DNA from: Crocinitomicaceae bacterium
Lineage (GTDB): Bacteria; Bacteroidota; Bacteroidia; Flavobacteriales_D; Crocinitomicaceae
DNA length: 9,840 nt
NCBI GenBank assembly: GCA_023264075.1
Contig: JALQTG010000280.1
Coordinates: 1 to 9,840, forward strand
Direction: 5' to 3'
The notes below the pieces were generated by a model, which worked only from the letters and a program-made list of their open reading frames with translations, was not told where the DNA came from and searched no databases. A program made the translations under genes and the position numbers. Shown here piece by piece: positions 1 to 8,000 of this stretch (the stretch's first letter is position 1; every line of letters starts with the position of its first letter).

Positions 1-266
1 GCTTCTCCCTCGCGGTCCTCATCCGTTGCTAGCCAAACGGTATCAGCATCTTTAACTATTTTTTTTAGTTCGGTGATGATCGCTTTTTTGTCGCTACTAA
101 CAGCGTAGTCTGGTTTGAAATTGTTTTCAATATCAATCGCAAGACCTTTAGAAGCTAAGTCGCGAACGTGACCGTAACTCGACTTTACAACAAAGTCTTT
201 TCCAAGGTAACCTTCAATTGTTTTAGCTTTTGCGGGAGACTCTACGATTACTAAATTTTTTGCCAT
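1..266 (-). CDS. topA: DNA topoisomerase I, N-terminal fragment (cut by window edge)
   Basis: This is the start of a type IA topoisomerase, which relaxes negatively supercoiled DNA by cutting one strand and passing the other through. Only 88 full codons are present; the gene runs off the left edge, and the family is usually 700-850 residues. The N-terminus begins MAKNLVIVESPAKAKTIEGY, the classic first strand of the Toprim domain with the catalytic glutamate at residue 9. The fragment ends in TDEDREGE, the metal-binding D-x-D-x-E motif (D82, D84, E86). The ATG at 266 is chosen because the Toprim strand follows it at once, as in other TopA proteins. The catalytic tyrosine and zinc domains lie outside the window. 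It is transcribed away from dnaB across a 339-bp gap. No clear Shine-Dalgarno sequence is seen; the nearest promoter-like element upstream is an imperfect TATTTTG on the minus strand around 309-315. The identification is firm. Confidence 0.96.
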   Translation of the reverse strand, partial: MAKNLVIVESPAKAKTIEGYLGKDFVVKSSYGHVRDLASKGLAIDIENNFKPDYAVSSDKKAIITELKKIVKDADTVWLATDEDREGE

Positions 267-567
267 ACTGTTTCGCGATTTATGCTCTTTTAAATCAAAA
301 AGCGTTTGCAAAATAACTCTAAAAATATTCGAAAACCAAGTGATGCAGGTAGGAGTTATTCTTTGTTTACTATTTAAGTATTTGAATAACAGCAGTTTGA
401 AATCATTTTATTTTTAAAAAGTAATTCATCCTAGGCGGTTCGACGATGTGTTTCCAGTCTATAGTAGAAAACTAAAGCGCTATTATTGGGTTGTTGAAAA
501 CTTCTTTTTGAATCAATCGCAGAAGCGCCGCATGATTTGAATTATATGGTGCCATCTTCTCCATTTT
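267..567. other. Divergent intergenic region between topA and dnaB
   Basis: This AT-rich stretch has no convincing gene on either strand and no recognisable tRNA or small RNA. An in-frame extension of dnaB reaches a TTG at 537, but the added residues (MNYMVPSSPFFVF...) do not look like the start of a DnaB protein. The region holds three related motifs: AATAACTC at 312-319, its reverse complement GAGTTATT at 353-360, and GAATAAC at 384-390, which pairs with GTTATTC at 355-361. The middle copy could pair with either neighbour. They may be operator half-sites or alternative hairpins for the topA/dnaB promoters, but no function can be assigned from sequence alone. Confidence 0.5.
355..390. repeat. 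Short inverted repeat, 7-bp arms
   Basis: GTTATTC (355-361) and GAATAAC (384-390) are perfect reverse complements separated by 22 bases. A third related copy, AATAACTC at 312-319, is the exact reverse complement of 353-360. In AT-rich DNA short arms like these arise by chance fairly often. The three-fold recurrence within 80 bp between divergent promoters is the only reason to record it. Confidence 0.35.
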
Positions 568-601
568 TTGTTTTTATCACGTCAAGAAAAAGGTATATTT
601 G
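568..601 (+). promoter_or_regulatory. Candidate Bacteroidota-type promoter for dnaB
   Basis: TATATTTG at 594-601 is an exact match to the Bacteroidota -7 box TAnnTTTG. A TTG lies at 568-570, inside a TTTG at 567-570, leaving a 23-base spacer. That is at the long end of the 17-23 bases described for Flavobacterium promoters. It is the only exact TAnnTTTG match I found in the intergenic DNA upstream of dnaB. If used, transcription would start at about 607, almost on top of the dnaB ATG at 606. The message would then be leaderless, or translation would begin at the in-frame ATG at 675. Confidence 0.45.
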
Positions 602-605
602 TGCT

Positions 606-2177
606 ATGGATAATGCGGACGGAAAAGATAAAAAAGTTGCTGCCTCTCGCGTGCAGCGCGTAAAATCGGTGGGAATGGATATAGGTCGTATTCCACCGCA
701 GGCACTTGATCTTGAAGAAGCGGTGCTTGGAGCAATGATGCTCGATAATAATTCGGTCAATGATGCGATTGATATTTTGCGCACGGCAGACGCTTTTTAC
801 GATCCTAAGCACAAAGTGATTTTTACGGCTATTCGTGATTTGTTCGGGAATTCTGAACCGATTGATTTATTAACGGTCACCGACAAGCTTCGTAAAAATG
901 GAGAATTGGAAATTGCTGGAGGAGCTTATTATTTGTCATTATTGACGAATAAGGTAGCCTCAGCTGCGAATATAGAATACCATTCCCGGATCATCATAGA
1001 AAAGTTTATTCAACGTGAAATTATTCGCATGAGTAATGAAATTTTGCGTGAAGCGTATGACGAAACCAAGGATGTTTTTAATGTCTTGTCCAAGGCAGAG
1101 GAAGAGCTTTTTGCAATTGCGCAGAGCAATATGAAGAAAAGCTATGATACCATGCAAACTGCTATGCAAGGGGCAATGACGGAAATTGAAAATGCTCGCA
1201 AGAACTCCGATGGTATCTCTGGAGTACCTACTGGGTTTAGAGACTTAGACCGCATTACTTCAGGATGGCAGCGTTCTGATATGATAGTAATTGCTGCGCG
1301 ACCTGCGATGGGTAAAACGGCGTTTGTCTTATCGATGGCTCGAAATACGGCAGTTGATTACAACATGGGAGTAGCTATTTTCTCACTGGAAATGTCGAGC
1401 GTTCAACTGGTAAAACGATTGATTTCCTCTGAGGCGCGTATCGATGCTGAAAAATTGCGTAAAGGAAATATTGAAGATCACGAATTTCAACAAATTCATA
1501 CACGTATACGAAAATTAGCGGAAGCCCCGATTTATATTGATGACACACCCGGTATTTCAATTTTTGAATTGCGTGCGAAGTGTCGTCGTATGAAACAGAA
1601 ACACGATATTCAAGTGGTCATCATTGATTATCTTCAATTGATGAGTGGGGGAGGCGGAAAAAACAGTGGTAATCGTGAACAAGAAATATCACAGATTTCC
1701 CGATCCATCAAAGAAATTGCAAAAGAATTGAACGTTCCGGTAATTGCTTTGTCTCAATTGAGTCGTTCGGTAGAACAGCGAGGAGGAAGCAAAATCCCGG
1801 TGCTGTCGGATTTACGTGAATCGGGTGCGATTGAGCAAGATGCGGATATCGTTTCGTTTATTTATCGTCCGGAGTACTACGGTTTGTTAGATGATGAAAA
1901 TGGTCATACGAGAGGTATGGGAGATATTATTATCGCAAAACACAGGAACGGTTCGTTGGATACAGTCCGTTTACGCTTCATCGGACAATATGCGCGCTTT
2001 GATAACGTTGATGCATTTGCGGGAGATGATGTTGCCGACTATGTCCCAACGCCATTAGCACCAAATAGGGAGTTTGAAGCGACTGGTGCAAATATGATCA
2101 CGCGTTCGAGTAAAATGGACGATTTAGAAGATGATGATTTTGACTTCACCCAAGATGGCGATGTGAATCCTTTTTAA
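606..2177 (+). CDS. dnaB: Replicative DNA helicase DnaB
   Basis: This is the hexameric ATP-driven helicase that unwinds DNA at the replication fork and recruits primase. At 523 residues it is somewhat longer than E. coli DnaB (about 470). The N-terminal domain (about 27-130) starts with IPPQALDLEEAVLGAMMLD, typical of the family. A linker follows, then the RecA-like motor from about 205. Walker A is ARPAMGKT (231-238, K237/T238), Walker B is VVIIDYLQLM with D341, and the conserved stretches SQLSRSVE, LSDLRESGAIEQDAD and KHRNG (445-449) are all present. No intein interrupts the motor. The C-terminus is a very acidic tail (DLEDDDFDF..) ending in NPF. I chose the ATG at 606; a TTG at 537 stays in frame but adds non-homologous residues, and an ATG at 675 would still keep the whole N-terminal domain. 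It heads a probable operon with the next two genes. Confidence 0.97.
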   Translation: MDNADGKDKKVAASRVQRVKSVGMDIGRIPPQALDLEEAVLGAMMLDNNSVNDAIDILRTADAFYDPKHKVIFTAIRDLFGNSEPIDLLTVTDKLRKNGELEIAGGAYYLSLLTNKVASAANIEYHSRIIIEKFIQREIIRMSNEILREAYDETKDVFNVLSKAEEELFAIAQSNMKKSYDTMQTAMQGAMTEIENARKNSDGISGVPTGFRDLDRITSGWQRSDMIVIAARPAMGKTAFVLSMARNTAVDYNMGVAIFSLEMSSVQLVKRLISSEARIDAEKLRKGNIEDHEFQQIHTRIRKLAEAPIYIDDTPGISIFELRAKCRRMKQKHDIQVVIIDYLQLMSGGGGKNSGNREQEISQISRSIKEIAKELNVPVIALSQLSRSVEQRGGSKIPVLSDLRESGAIEQDADIVSFIYRPEYYGLLDDENGHTRGMGDIIIAKHRNGSLDTVRLRFIGQYARFDNVDAFAGDDVADYVPTPLAPNREFEATGANMITRSSKMDDLEDDDFDFTQDGDVNPF

Positions 2178-2199
2178 GCAGGTATGCTCTTAATACAAT

Positions 2200-3462
2200 A
2201 TGTGTATGAAATTTTTTTGTGTACTATTAGCGCTTATTTTTCAGGCCCAAGTTTTTGCGTCGAGTATCCTTGTTCCAATGGATAAAACGCAAAGCAATCA
2301 TTTGAAAGCTTATGGAATTGCCTACTTCGTGTTGGAAAATGAAGTAACCATTGAATGGTTGTTGAATTACCGTGGAGGTTCCTTTTTAATGCCACACCTC
2401 AATCGTATTGAAGATGAATTGATTATTCGCGGTGTGAGTTACGAAGTATTAGCGGATGGTCAAGTTGACGCGATCAAAAGAGGTATAGCTTCTCCAGAGG
2501 CGAACCAAGAAGTAGTTCAGTTAGAAGTAGCTCCTAAGATTGCAGTATATACTCCTCCCGGACTTATGCCATGGGATGATGCTGTAACGCTAGTAATGCA
2601 ATATGCTGAGATTCCTTATGATCAAATATACGATAGCTTAGTACTTTCTGGCAAACTGGTTGAATACGATTGGTTGCACTTGCATCATGAAGATTTTACG
2701 GGCCAGTATGGTAAGTTTTACGCGGCCTATCGCAATGCTCCGTGGTACCGCAAACAAGTCGCAGAACTCGAGCAAAGTGCCAAGAATTTAGGATTTGAAA
2801 AAGTTTCTGAAATGAAATTAGCTGTCGCACAAACGATCAAGAATTATGTCTTCGCAGGAGGATATTTATTTACGATGTGCAGTGGAACGGATAGCTTTGA
2901 CATTGCTCTTTCTGCACATAAAACCGACATTTGTGAACATATGTTTGACGGCGACGGTATGGACCCGAGCTACGAAAGCAAGTTGGATTTTGACAACACG
3001 TTTGCGTTTGAAGATTTTAAAATCAAAGAAAGTCCAATGGAGTATGAGTACTCCACGATTGATGGAACTGATCGCCATCGCGCCACAACTGAGAAGGAAG
3101 ATATTTTTACCGTATTTGAATTTTCTGCAAAATGGGATGTTGTGCCGACGATGTTGACGCAATCGCACACCTCAATTATTAAAAACTTCTATGGGCAAAC
3201 GACCGATTTTGTTTCCGATTACATTAAGTCTACCGCTGTGGTCTTGGGAGAATCGAAAGTGCTTGGTACAGCAAAATATGTACACGGTGAATTTGGTCAA
3301 GGTACTTGGACTTTTTATGGTGGTCATGACCCGGAGGATTATCAGCACCGTGTTGGCGACCCACCTACTGATTTGAATTTACATCCAAACTCACCGGGGT
3401 ACCGATTAATTCTCAATAACGTTCTTTTTCCTGCCGCAAAGAAAAAGAAACGCAAAACCTAA
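2200..3462 (+). CDS. Secreted conserved Bacteroidota protein, amidotransferase-like fold (often labelled 'asparagine synthetase B')
   Basis: This 420-residue protein has an N-terminal signal peptide (about residues 3-20, hydrophobic core FFCVLLALIF, likely cleaved after VFA). From memory, close relatives occur widely in Flavobacteriia and are often annotated 'asparagine synthetase B'. I see neither the N-terminal glutaminase domain nor the ATP-binding SGGLDS motif of that enzyme, and an exported protein is a poor place for an ATP-dependent synthetase. Residues about 111-240 instead recall class I glutamine-amidotransferase-like folds: APKIAVYTPPG as a first strand, YDWLHLHHEDFTGQYG in the middle, and GGYLFTMCSG with C227 where a nucleophile elbow would be. 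The end, TFYGGHDPEDYQHRVGDPP, resembles the ThuA-type C-terminus. A lysine-rich tail (KKKKRKT) closes the protein. It starts 22 bp after dnaB and ends 3 bp before the next gene. The ATG at 2206 (MKFF..) is an equally good start; neither has a clear ribosome site. The actual function is unknown. Confidence 0.75.
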   Translation: MCMKFFCVLLALIFQAQVFASSILVPMDKTQSNHLKAYGIAYFVLENEVTIEWLLNYRGGSFLMPHLNRIEDELIIRGVSYEVLADGQVDAIKRGIASPEANQEVVQLEVAPKIAVYTPPGLMPWDDAVTLVMQYAEIPYDQIYDSLVLSGKLVEYDWLHLHHEDFTGQYGKFYAAYRNAPWYRKQVAELEQSAKNLGFEKVSEMKLAVAQTIKNYVFAGGYLFTMCSGTDSFDIALSAHKTDICEHMFDGDGMDPSYESKLDFDNTFAFEDFKIKESPMEYEYSTIDGTDRHRATTEKEDIFTVFEFSAKWDVVPTMLTQSHTSIIKNFYGQTTDFVSDYIKSTAVVLGESKVLGTAKYVHGEFGQGTWTFYGGHDPEDYQHRVGDPPTDLNLHPNSPGYRLILNNVLFPAAKKKKRKT

Positions 3463-3465
3463 TCC

Positions 3466-3924
3466 ATGTTTTATTTTTTGTTTAAACGAGCCTACTGGGG
3501 GATTTTGTTACTGATGATTGCCCTGGGTTTTTATCTGTTTTTCATTGACCGAATTGCTGAACAGACAATTTCCGCGTTAATCGGGTATTCTTTTTATTAT
3601 CAAGAACTTCCCTTTTTGAAGTTGGTCTACCTTGTGCTCTTGGTGGTTACCTTGGGATTATTTATTTCTGTAGATAAAAATGAGCGGTTATCCGAACAAC
3701 AAAAAGTTAAAGGTATGTCCAGTTATTTATTGCTTCTTCTTTTGGGTTCAATCGTAGGTACTTCCCTTCATATTTTTCAAGCGAAAGAAGAAATGATAAC
3801 TGCTGGTAGCATTGCGCGCCTTGAGGAGGGTTATTTATATTTTGTCCATGACTATTTTTTGTTGTTATCTTTTTCAGCTGGAGGATTACTTTATCTCCGA
3901 AGACTTATTCATTTTGGGGAGTAA
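3466..3924 (+). CDS. Four-helix integral membrane protein of unknown function
   Basis: This is a 152-residue protein with four hydrophobic segments, at about 8-27, 51-68, 86-104 and 126-143. Charged residues at the N-terminus (K7, R8), in the loop at 70-83 (KNERLSEQQKVKG) and at the C-terminus (RRLIHFGE) place both ends and the middle loop in the cytoplasm by the positive-inside rule. The two outer loops are about 23 and 21 residues long. I do not recognise the family, and no catalytic or metal-binding motif stands out. The start codon follows the stop of the secreted protein after 3 bases, so the two are almost certainly co-transcribed and perhaps translationally coupled. This makes a link with the exported upstream product plausible. 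The ATG at 3466 has no Shine-Dalgarno sequence, as is usual in Bacteroidota. Confidence 0.8.
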   Translation: MFYFLFKRAYWGILLLMIALGFYLFFIDRIAEQTISALIGYSFYYQELPFLKLVYLVLLVVTLGLFISVDKNERLSEQQKVKGMSSYLLLLLLGSIVGTSLHIFQAKEEMITAGSIARLEEGYLYFVHDYFLLLSFSAGGLLYLRRLIHFGE

Positions 3925-3941
3925 CTAAATGCTTCGAATTC

Positions 3942-3979
3942 TTTATATAAAAAATGGCCACCCGAATCGAGTAGCCATT
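3942..3979 (-). terminator. Intrinsic terminator of the 4000-4920 gene
   Basis: Read on the minus strand, AATGGCTAC (3979-3971) pairs with GTGGCCATT (3961-3953) around a 9-base loop, with one G-U wobble. A T-run (TTTTTTATATAAAG) follows over 3954-3941. On the plus strand the same stem has a C-A mismatch and only a weak T-tract, so it mainly serves the minus-strand gene that stops at 4000. It may weakly end the dnaB operon as well. Confidence 0.75.
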
Positions 3980-3999
3980 ATTCCGCGATCATACGGCTA

Positions 4000-4920
4000 T
4001 TATTTTACTTTTTCAGAAACAACTTCTTTTCCAAATTTTTCATAATTCACTAACCACGCTGCAGCGTTTTTAACATAGCGACCAGTTCCTGCGCTATCCC
4101 AATTTACATACAAACGCGTGAAGCCACCATCAAGAATTAAGCGTTTGCCATTTTTCTCGTATGCAGCAGTCACCAGGTTGTTTGCTGAACCATAAATTAG
4201 CGGTGTCAAATCTTGACTGTAATCTAATGTTGCTATTGTAATTCCTTCGTAGATATTCTGAATCCCCGTGGATATTAAGTGGTTCGGTATCAAGCCTTCT
4301 TTGTTATTTTCGGTTTGAAGATTTACTACTTTAGCTCCCATTGTATTTCCTTTCATTTCTACGCCTATTAATGCCTTAGCTACAACGTTCGCATCCGCAT
4401 AATACGGTTGATTGTCTCCCCAAATGTATACTCCTTTTCCACCATCAAAAAAATCTTTAATCGCTTTTACGTGTTCCGCGCTTAGTTTTGAATAGCTATC
4501 CGAAATGATCCATAACTGACAAGCTTTGTCAAGTCCTTCCTTAAACTCTTTAATGTCCGGAGCGTTATTAATCCAACGGTAAACAGAGAATCCTTTTTCT
4601 TTTAACGCATTCTTTGGCAATTCAAAATCAAAACCTTCTCCAGTGTAAAGGTGAAGTACTGCCACAGTTTGCCCTTCAAAAGCTCCGTCTACTGCCAAAT
4701 CATATTGGTTACCTTGTGGATTTCCGTATGTATCTGCTGCCACCGGTTTATCAACAGTTCTTGTTACTTTTTTTTGCAGAACAGCATCGTAATACACTTC
4801 TTCTACGGGTTCTGTAATTACATTTTGAGCTGCACATTTGTTGTACTGACCAAATGAAAAATAAGGAACCATCATCGCTCCTAATACCACTAATTTTAAA
4901 TACTTCTTACTTGTTTTCAT
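4000..4920 (-). CDS. Secreted protein with probable glutamine-amidotransferase-like (GIFT/ThuA-type) fold, function unknown
   Basis: This 306-residue protein has a signal peptide at about 1-24 (KK at 5-6, core LVVLGAMMVPYF, likely cleaved near SFG-Q, a common Bacteroidota pattern). The mature part has an N-terminal segment of about 55 residues, then a Rossmann-like alternation from about 84: QTVAVLHLYTG, QLWIISDSYSKLS, GKGVYIWGDNQPYYADAN, and at the end KRLILDGGFTRLYVNWDSAGTGRYVKNAAAWL. This layout resembles amidotransferase-like domains that have lost catalysis: where a nucleophilic cysteine would sit, the chain reads WGDN (168-170 region). The assignment to that superfamily is inference from pattern, not a search result. 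The gene is alone between a divergent outer-membrane gene and its own terminator. The ATG at 4920 is the natural start of the signal peptide. No clear TAnnTTTG box is seen in the 114-bp upstream gap. Confidence 0.7.
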   Translation of the reverse strand: MKTSKKYLKLVVLGAMMVPYFSFGQYNKCAAQNVITEPVEEVYYDAVLQKKVTRTVDKPVAADTYGNPQGNQYDLAVDGAFEGQTVAVLHLYTGEGFDFELPKNALKEKGFSVYRWINNAPDIKEFKEGLDKACQLWIISDSYSKLSAEHVKAIKDFFDGGKGVYIWGDNQPYYADANVVAKALIGVEMKGNTMGAKVVNLQTENNKEGLIPNHLISTGIQNIYEGITIATLDYSQDLTPLIYGSANNLVTAAYEKNGKRLILDGGFTRLYVNWDSAGTGRYVKNAAAWLVNYEKFGKEVVSEKVK

Positions 4921-5006
4921 ATTGCTAAGTTTAATAATTTGGGGGAGTGTACAACAACCTTTCGAATTGGTTCATTTTAAACTATTTTTTCTTTACACCA
5001 AAATGA

Positions 5007-5046
5007 TTTATCAAACGTTAGTACTTTAGCGTAAATGTTTGATAAA
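5007..5046 (+). promoter_or_regulatory. 13-bp inverted repeat over the start codon of the 5035 gene
   Basis: TTTATCAAACGTT (5007-5019) and AATGTTTGATAAA (5034-5046) pair over 13 positions, with 12 Watson-Crick pairs and one G-T at 5017/5036. The loop is 14 bases. The right arm contains the ATG at 5035-5037. In a transcript that begins upstream, the start codon would be locked in the stem. If transcription begins near 5035 instead, the repeat would straddle the promoter as a two-fold symmetric operator. An imperfect -7-like box, TACTTTAG, lies in the loop at 5022-5029, but no TTG is seen at a fitting distance upstream. Confidence 0.6.
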
Positions 5047-8000
5047 GGTAAATATGGACTTCTGGTGCTGCTGTTTTGTTGGGCAGCATTTTTTTCCAAT
5101 GCCCAAGAATCGAATCTCAGAGTTTTGCGTTTGGCAGCGTCAGAAGACACGGTTACCTTAGACTCACTGACCATATTTGATGAAAGTCTTTCGGTGTATT
5201 GTGGAACAGATCGTTTGTCTCCTGCGGATTACTACTTTGATGGCCTTCGCCGGCAATTTTTACTTAAGAGGCAATGCCGTGATAGTTTGGAATTGGTTTA
5301 TCGCGTATTCGGTATTGATTTCGCAAAGACCTACCAAAACAAAGATACCTCTTTGATTTATCGGCAGCAAGGTGGATTGGAGGAGTATTTATATGCGTCA
5401 GATATTCCAAAGGAAGACTTTTTTGGAGGTTCAAGCATCCAAAAGGCGGGAAGTATCTCACGCGGTATTTCCTTTGGGAATAGCCAGGATTTATCAATTA
5501 ATTCATCGTTGAATCTTCAGTTGTCAGGTGACGTTTCTCCTAATATGAAGATGCTTGCTACTGTAACAGATGATAACATTCCCATTCAGCCGGATGGAAA
5601 CACCAACCGATTACAAGAGTTTGACCAAGTATTCATTCAATTATACGGCGACCGGTATAAAATTATAGCAGGAGATTTTTGGTTGCGAAGACCGCGGAGT
5701 CACTTCATGAATTACAACAAACGGGCGCAAGGACTCTATGGACAATATTCTTGGGAGACTGAGAACAAAGCAAAATGGACCATGCAAGGCGCTGGGGCTT
5801 TGTCGAAAGGTAAGTTTGCGCGAAACGTTATTCAAGGGGTAGAAAGTAATCAAGGTCCATATCGCTTGACAGGCAATGATAATGAGCCGTTTATTATTGT
5901 TTTAGGAGGTTCAGAAGTGGTTTACTTAGATGGAAAAGTGATGGAGCGCGGGCAAGAGTTCGATTATATAATTAATTATAATACCGCGGAAATTACCTTT
6001 ACTACGCGCAATCCAATTACAAAAGATGTTCGTATTGTGGTGGAGTTCCAGTATACTGACCAAAACTATGCGCGTTCGTTATTTCAAGCGAGTACTGTGT
6101 ATGAAAGCGAAGAAGTTGACTTCTGGCTGAATTTATACTCGGAACAAGATGCTAAAAATCAAACCCTCCAGCAAGATTTATCGTTGCAAGAACGCCAATT
6201 GCTCTCTGGAATTGGAGATAGTATACAGTTAGCAAGAACTGTTGCAATAGACAGCATTGGTTTTACGGATAGCCAAGTCACCTATAAGTTAGTGGATTCA
6301 CTAGGTATTGATTCGGTGCTTGTCTACAGTGTTTCTCCAGATTCAGCTTTTTACAGGGCGGTCTTTACGAATGTAGGAATGGGAAATGGTGATTACATTT
6401 TTGACCGCTTCACTGCCGTTGGAAGGGTCTATAAATGGGTGGCGCCTGTTGCAGGGGTTTCTCAAGGTGACTTCGAACCCGCACGTCTCATTGTTGCACC
6501 AAAGCAAAATAGTATGGTTACAGCGGGTATTACGTATCACATCAATCGAAAGTTTAACATTACGAGCGAGTTTAGTACCAGCCATAACGATGTCAATACG
6601 TTTTCTCGAATTAACAATGAGGATAATAATGCCTTTGGAAATAATACCAAACTAGTTGGTACGTTTAACCTTGGCCGTGATAGTGTTCCAGCTTGGCAGT
6701 TCATTACGAATAATGAATTCGAATACCGAACCCGAAATTTTAACCCAATTGAACGGTATCGTTCCGTAGAATTTGATCGTGATTGGAACGTTCGGGGTAG
6801 AAATTACGTAGGAGATGAATTATTAGTGAATCTCGGGGGGACCTTAAGAAACAAACAATTTGGCTCCTTCAGTTTGGAGGCCCAGAATTTCACATTGGGA
6901 CGCGATTATCAAGGGAACAGTGCACGCTTTACAGGAGATTGGAACAAAAATGGGTTTCGTGCCAAATGGGAAGGGAGTTACTTGAGGTCAAGTGCTGAAA
7001 ACCAAAATAATTACACCAGACACCTTGCAGATATCTCTAAAGAATTTAAGTATTTCAAAATAGGGTTCAAAGACGATCACGAATTAAACTCATTTCAAGT
7101 CGGCGATTCAGCGCTGACGACCAATTCCTATCAGTGGTATGACTGGCAGGTGTACCTGCGACAATTGGATACCGTTAAGAATGGCTTTAATATTTTCTAT
7201 CGAGAACGCTATGATCGCATCAGCAATACGGAGCGTTTAGCGCCAGCCGCTAAGGCAAGGAGCGTAGGTGCTTCGTATGATTGGTTAACAAGTAGCCATT
7301 CGAAATTAAACGCACTGGTCAGCTATCGTAGTTTGCGCATAGAAGATGAAACGCTTATTACTCAATCTCCTGAAAACACTCTATTAGGGAGGGTTGATTA
7401 TAATCTCAAACTGTTTAAAGGGGCGCTGACGGCGAATACATTTTATGAAGCTGCTTCCGGATTGGAATTACGCAAGGAATTTTTGTATATCGAAGTAAAT
7501 ACGGGGCAAGGCGTATATACCTGGATTGATTATAACGGGGACGGCATCAAAGATTTGAACGAGTTTGAAATTGCCCAATACGCCGATCAAGCGAACTATA
7601 TTCGCGTATTCACACCTACCAATGAGTATGTTCGTACTTACTCTAATGAGTTCAACCAAAGTGTGTTTTGGAGACCCGAACGCATATGGTCCAACGAAAA
7701 AGGTGCGAAGAAATTTTTAGCCCGTTTTTCCAATCAAGCGCGCTTTCGTATTAGTCGCAAGACAGCTGATCAAACGTTGGATTCTTACAATCCCTTTTTG
7801 CGCGATATTGCGGATACAAGTCTGATTAGTTTCTCCTCAGCCGTTCGAAATACGCTGTTTTTTAATCGTACCAACGCAATCTTTGGAGCGGATTATTCCT
7901 ATTCGGAAGTTGGGTCAAAAATATTGTTAGCGAATGGGTTTGACGGAAGGCTCAACAATTTTCATCAAATTAATTTACGCTGGAACATTAAAAAGAAATT

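Noticed and set aside
537..605. In-frame TTG extension of dnaB to 537
   Set aside because: The 23 extra residues are unlike any DnaB start, the codon is TTG, and the promoter box at 594-601 lies inside the extension.
1291..1630. Possible intein in the DnaB motor domain, a known insertion hotspot
   Set aside because: The sequence runs straight through Walker A to Walker B at normal spacing with no insertion.
2846..3170. Overlapping open frames of about 60-100 codons on both strands inside the 2200-3462 gene
   Set aside because: They lie wholly within a gene with a clear signal peptide and conserved motifs, and their translations show no domain pattern.
4614..4857. Plus-strand frames opposite the 4000-4920 gene
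   Set aside because: They are antisense shadows of a gene with a good signal peptide and its own terminator; they have no start signals or family features.
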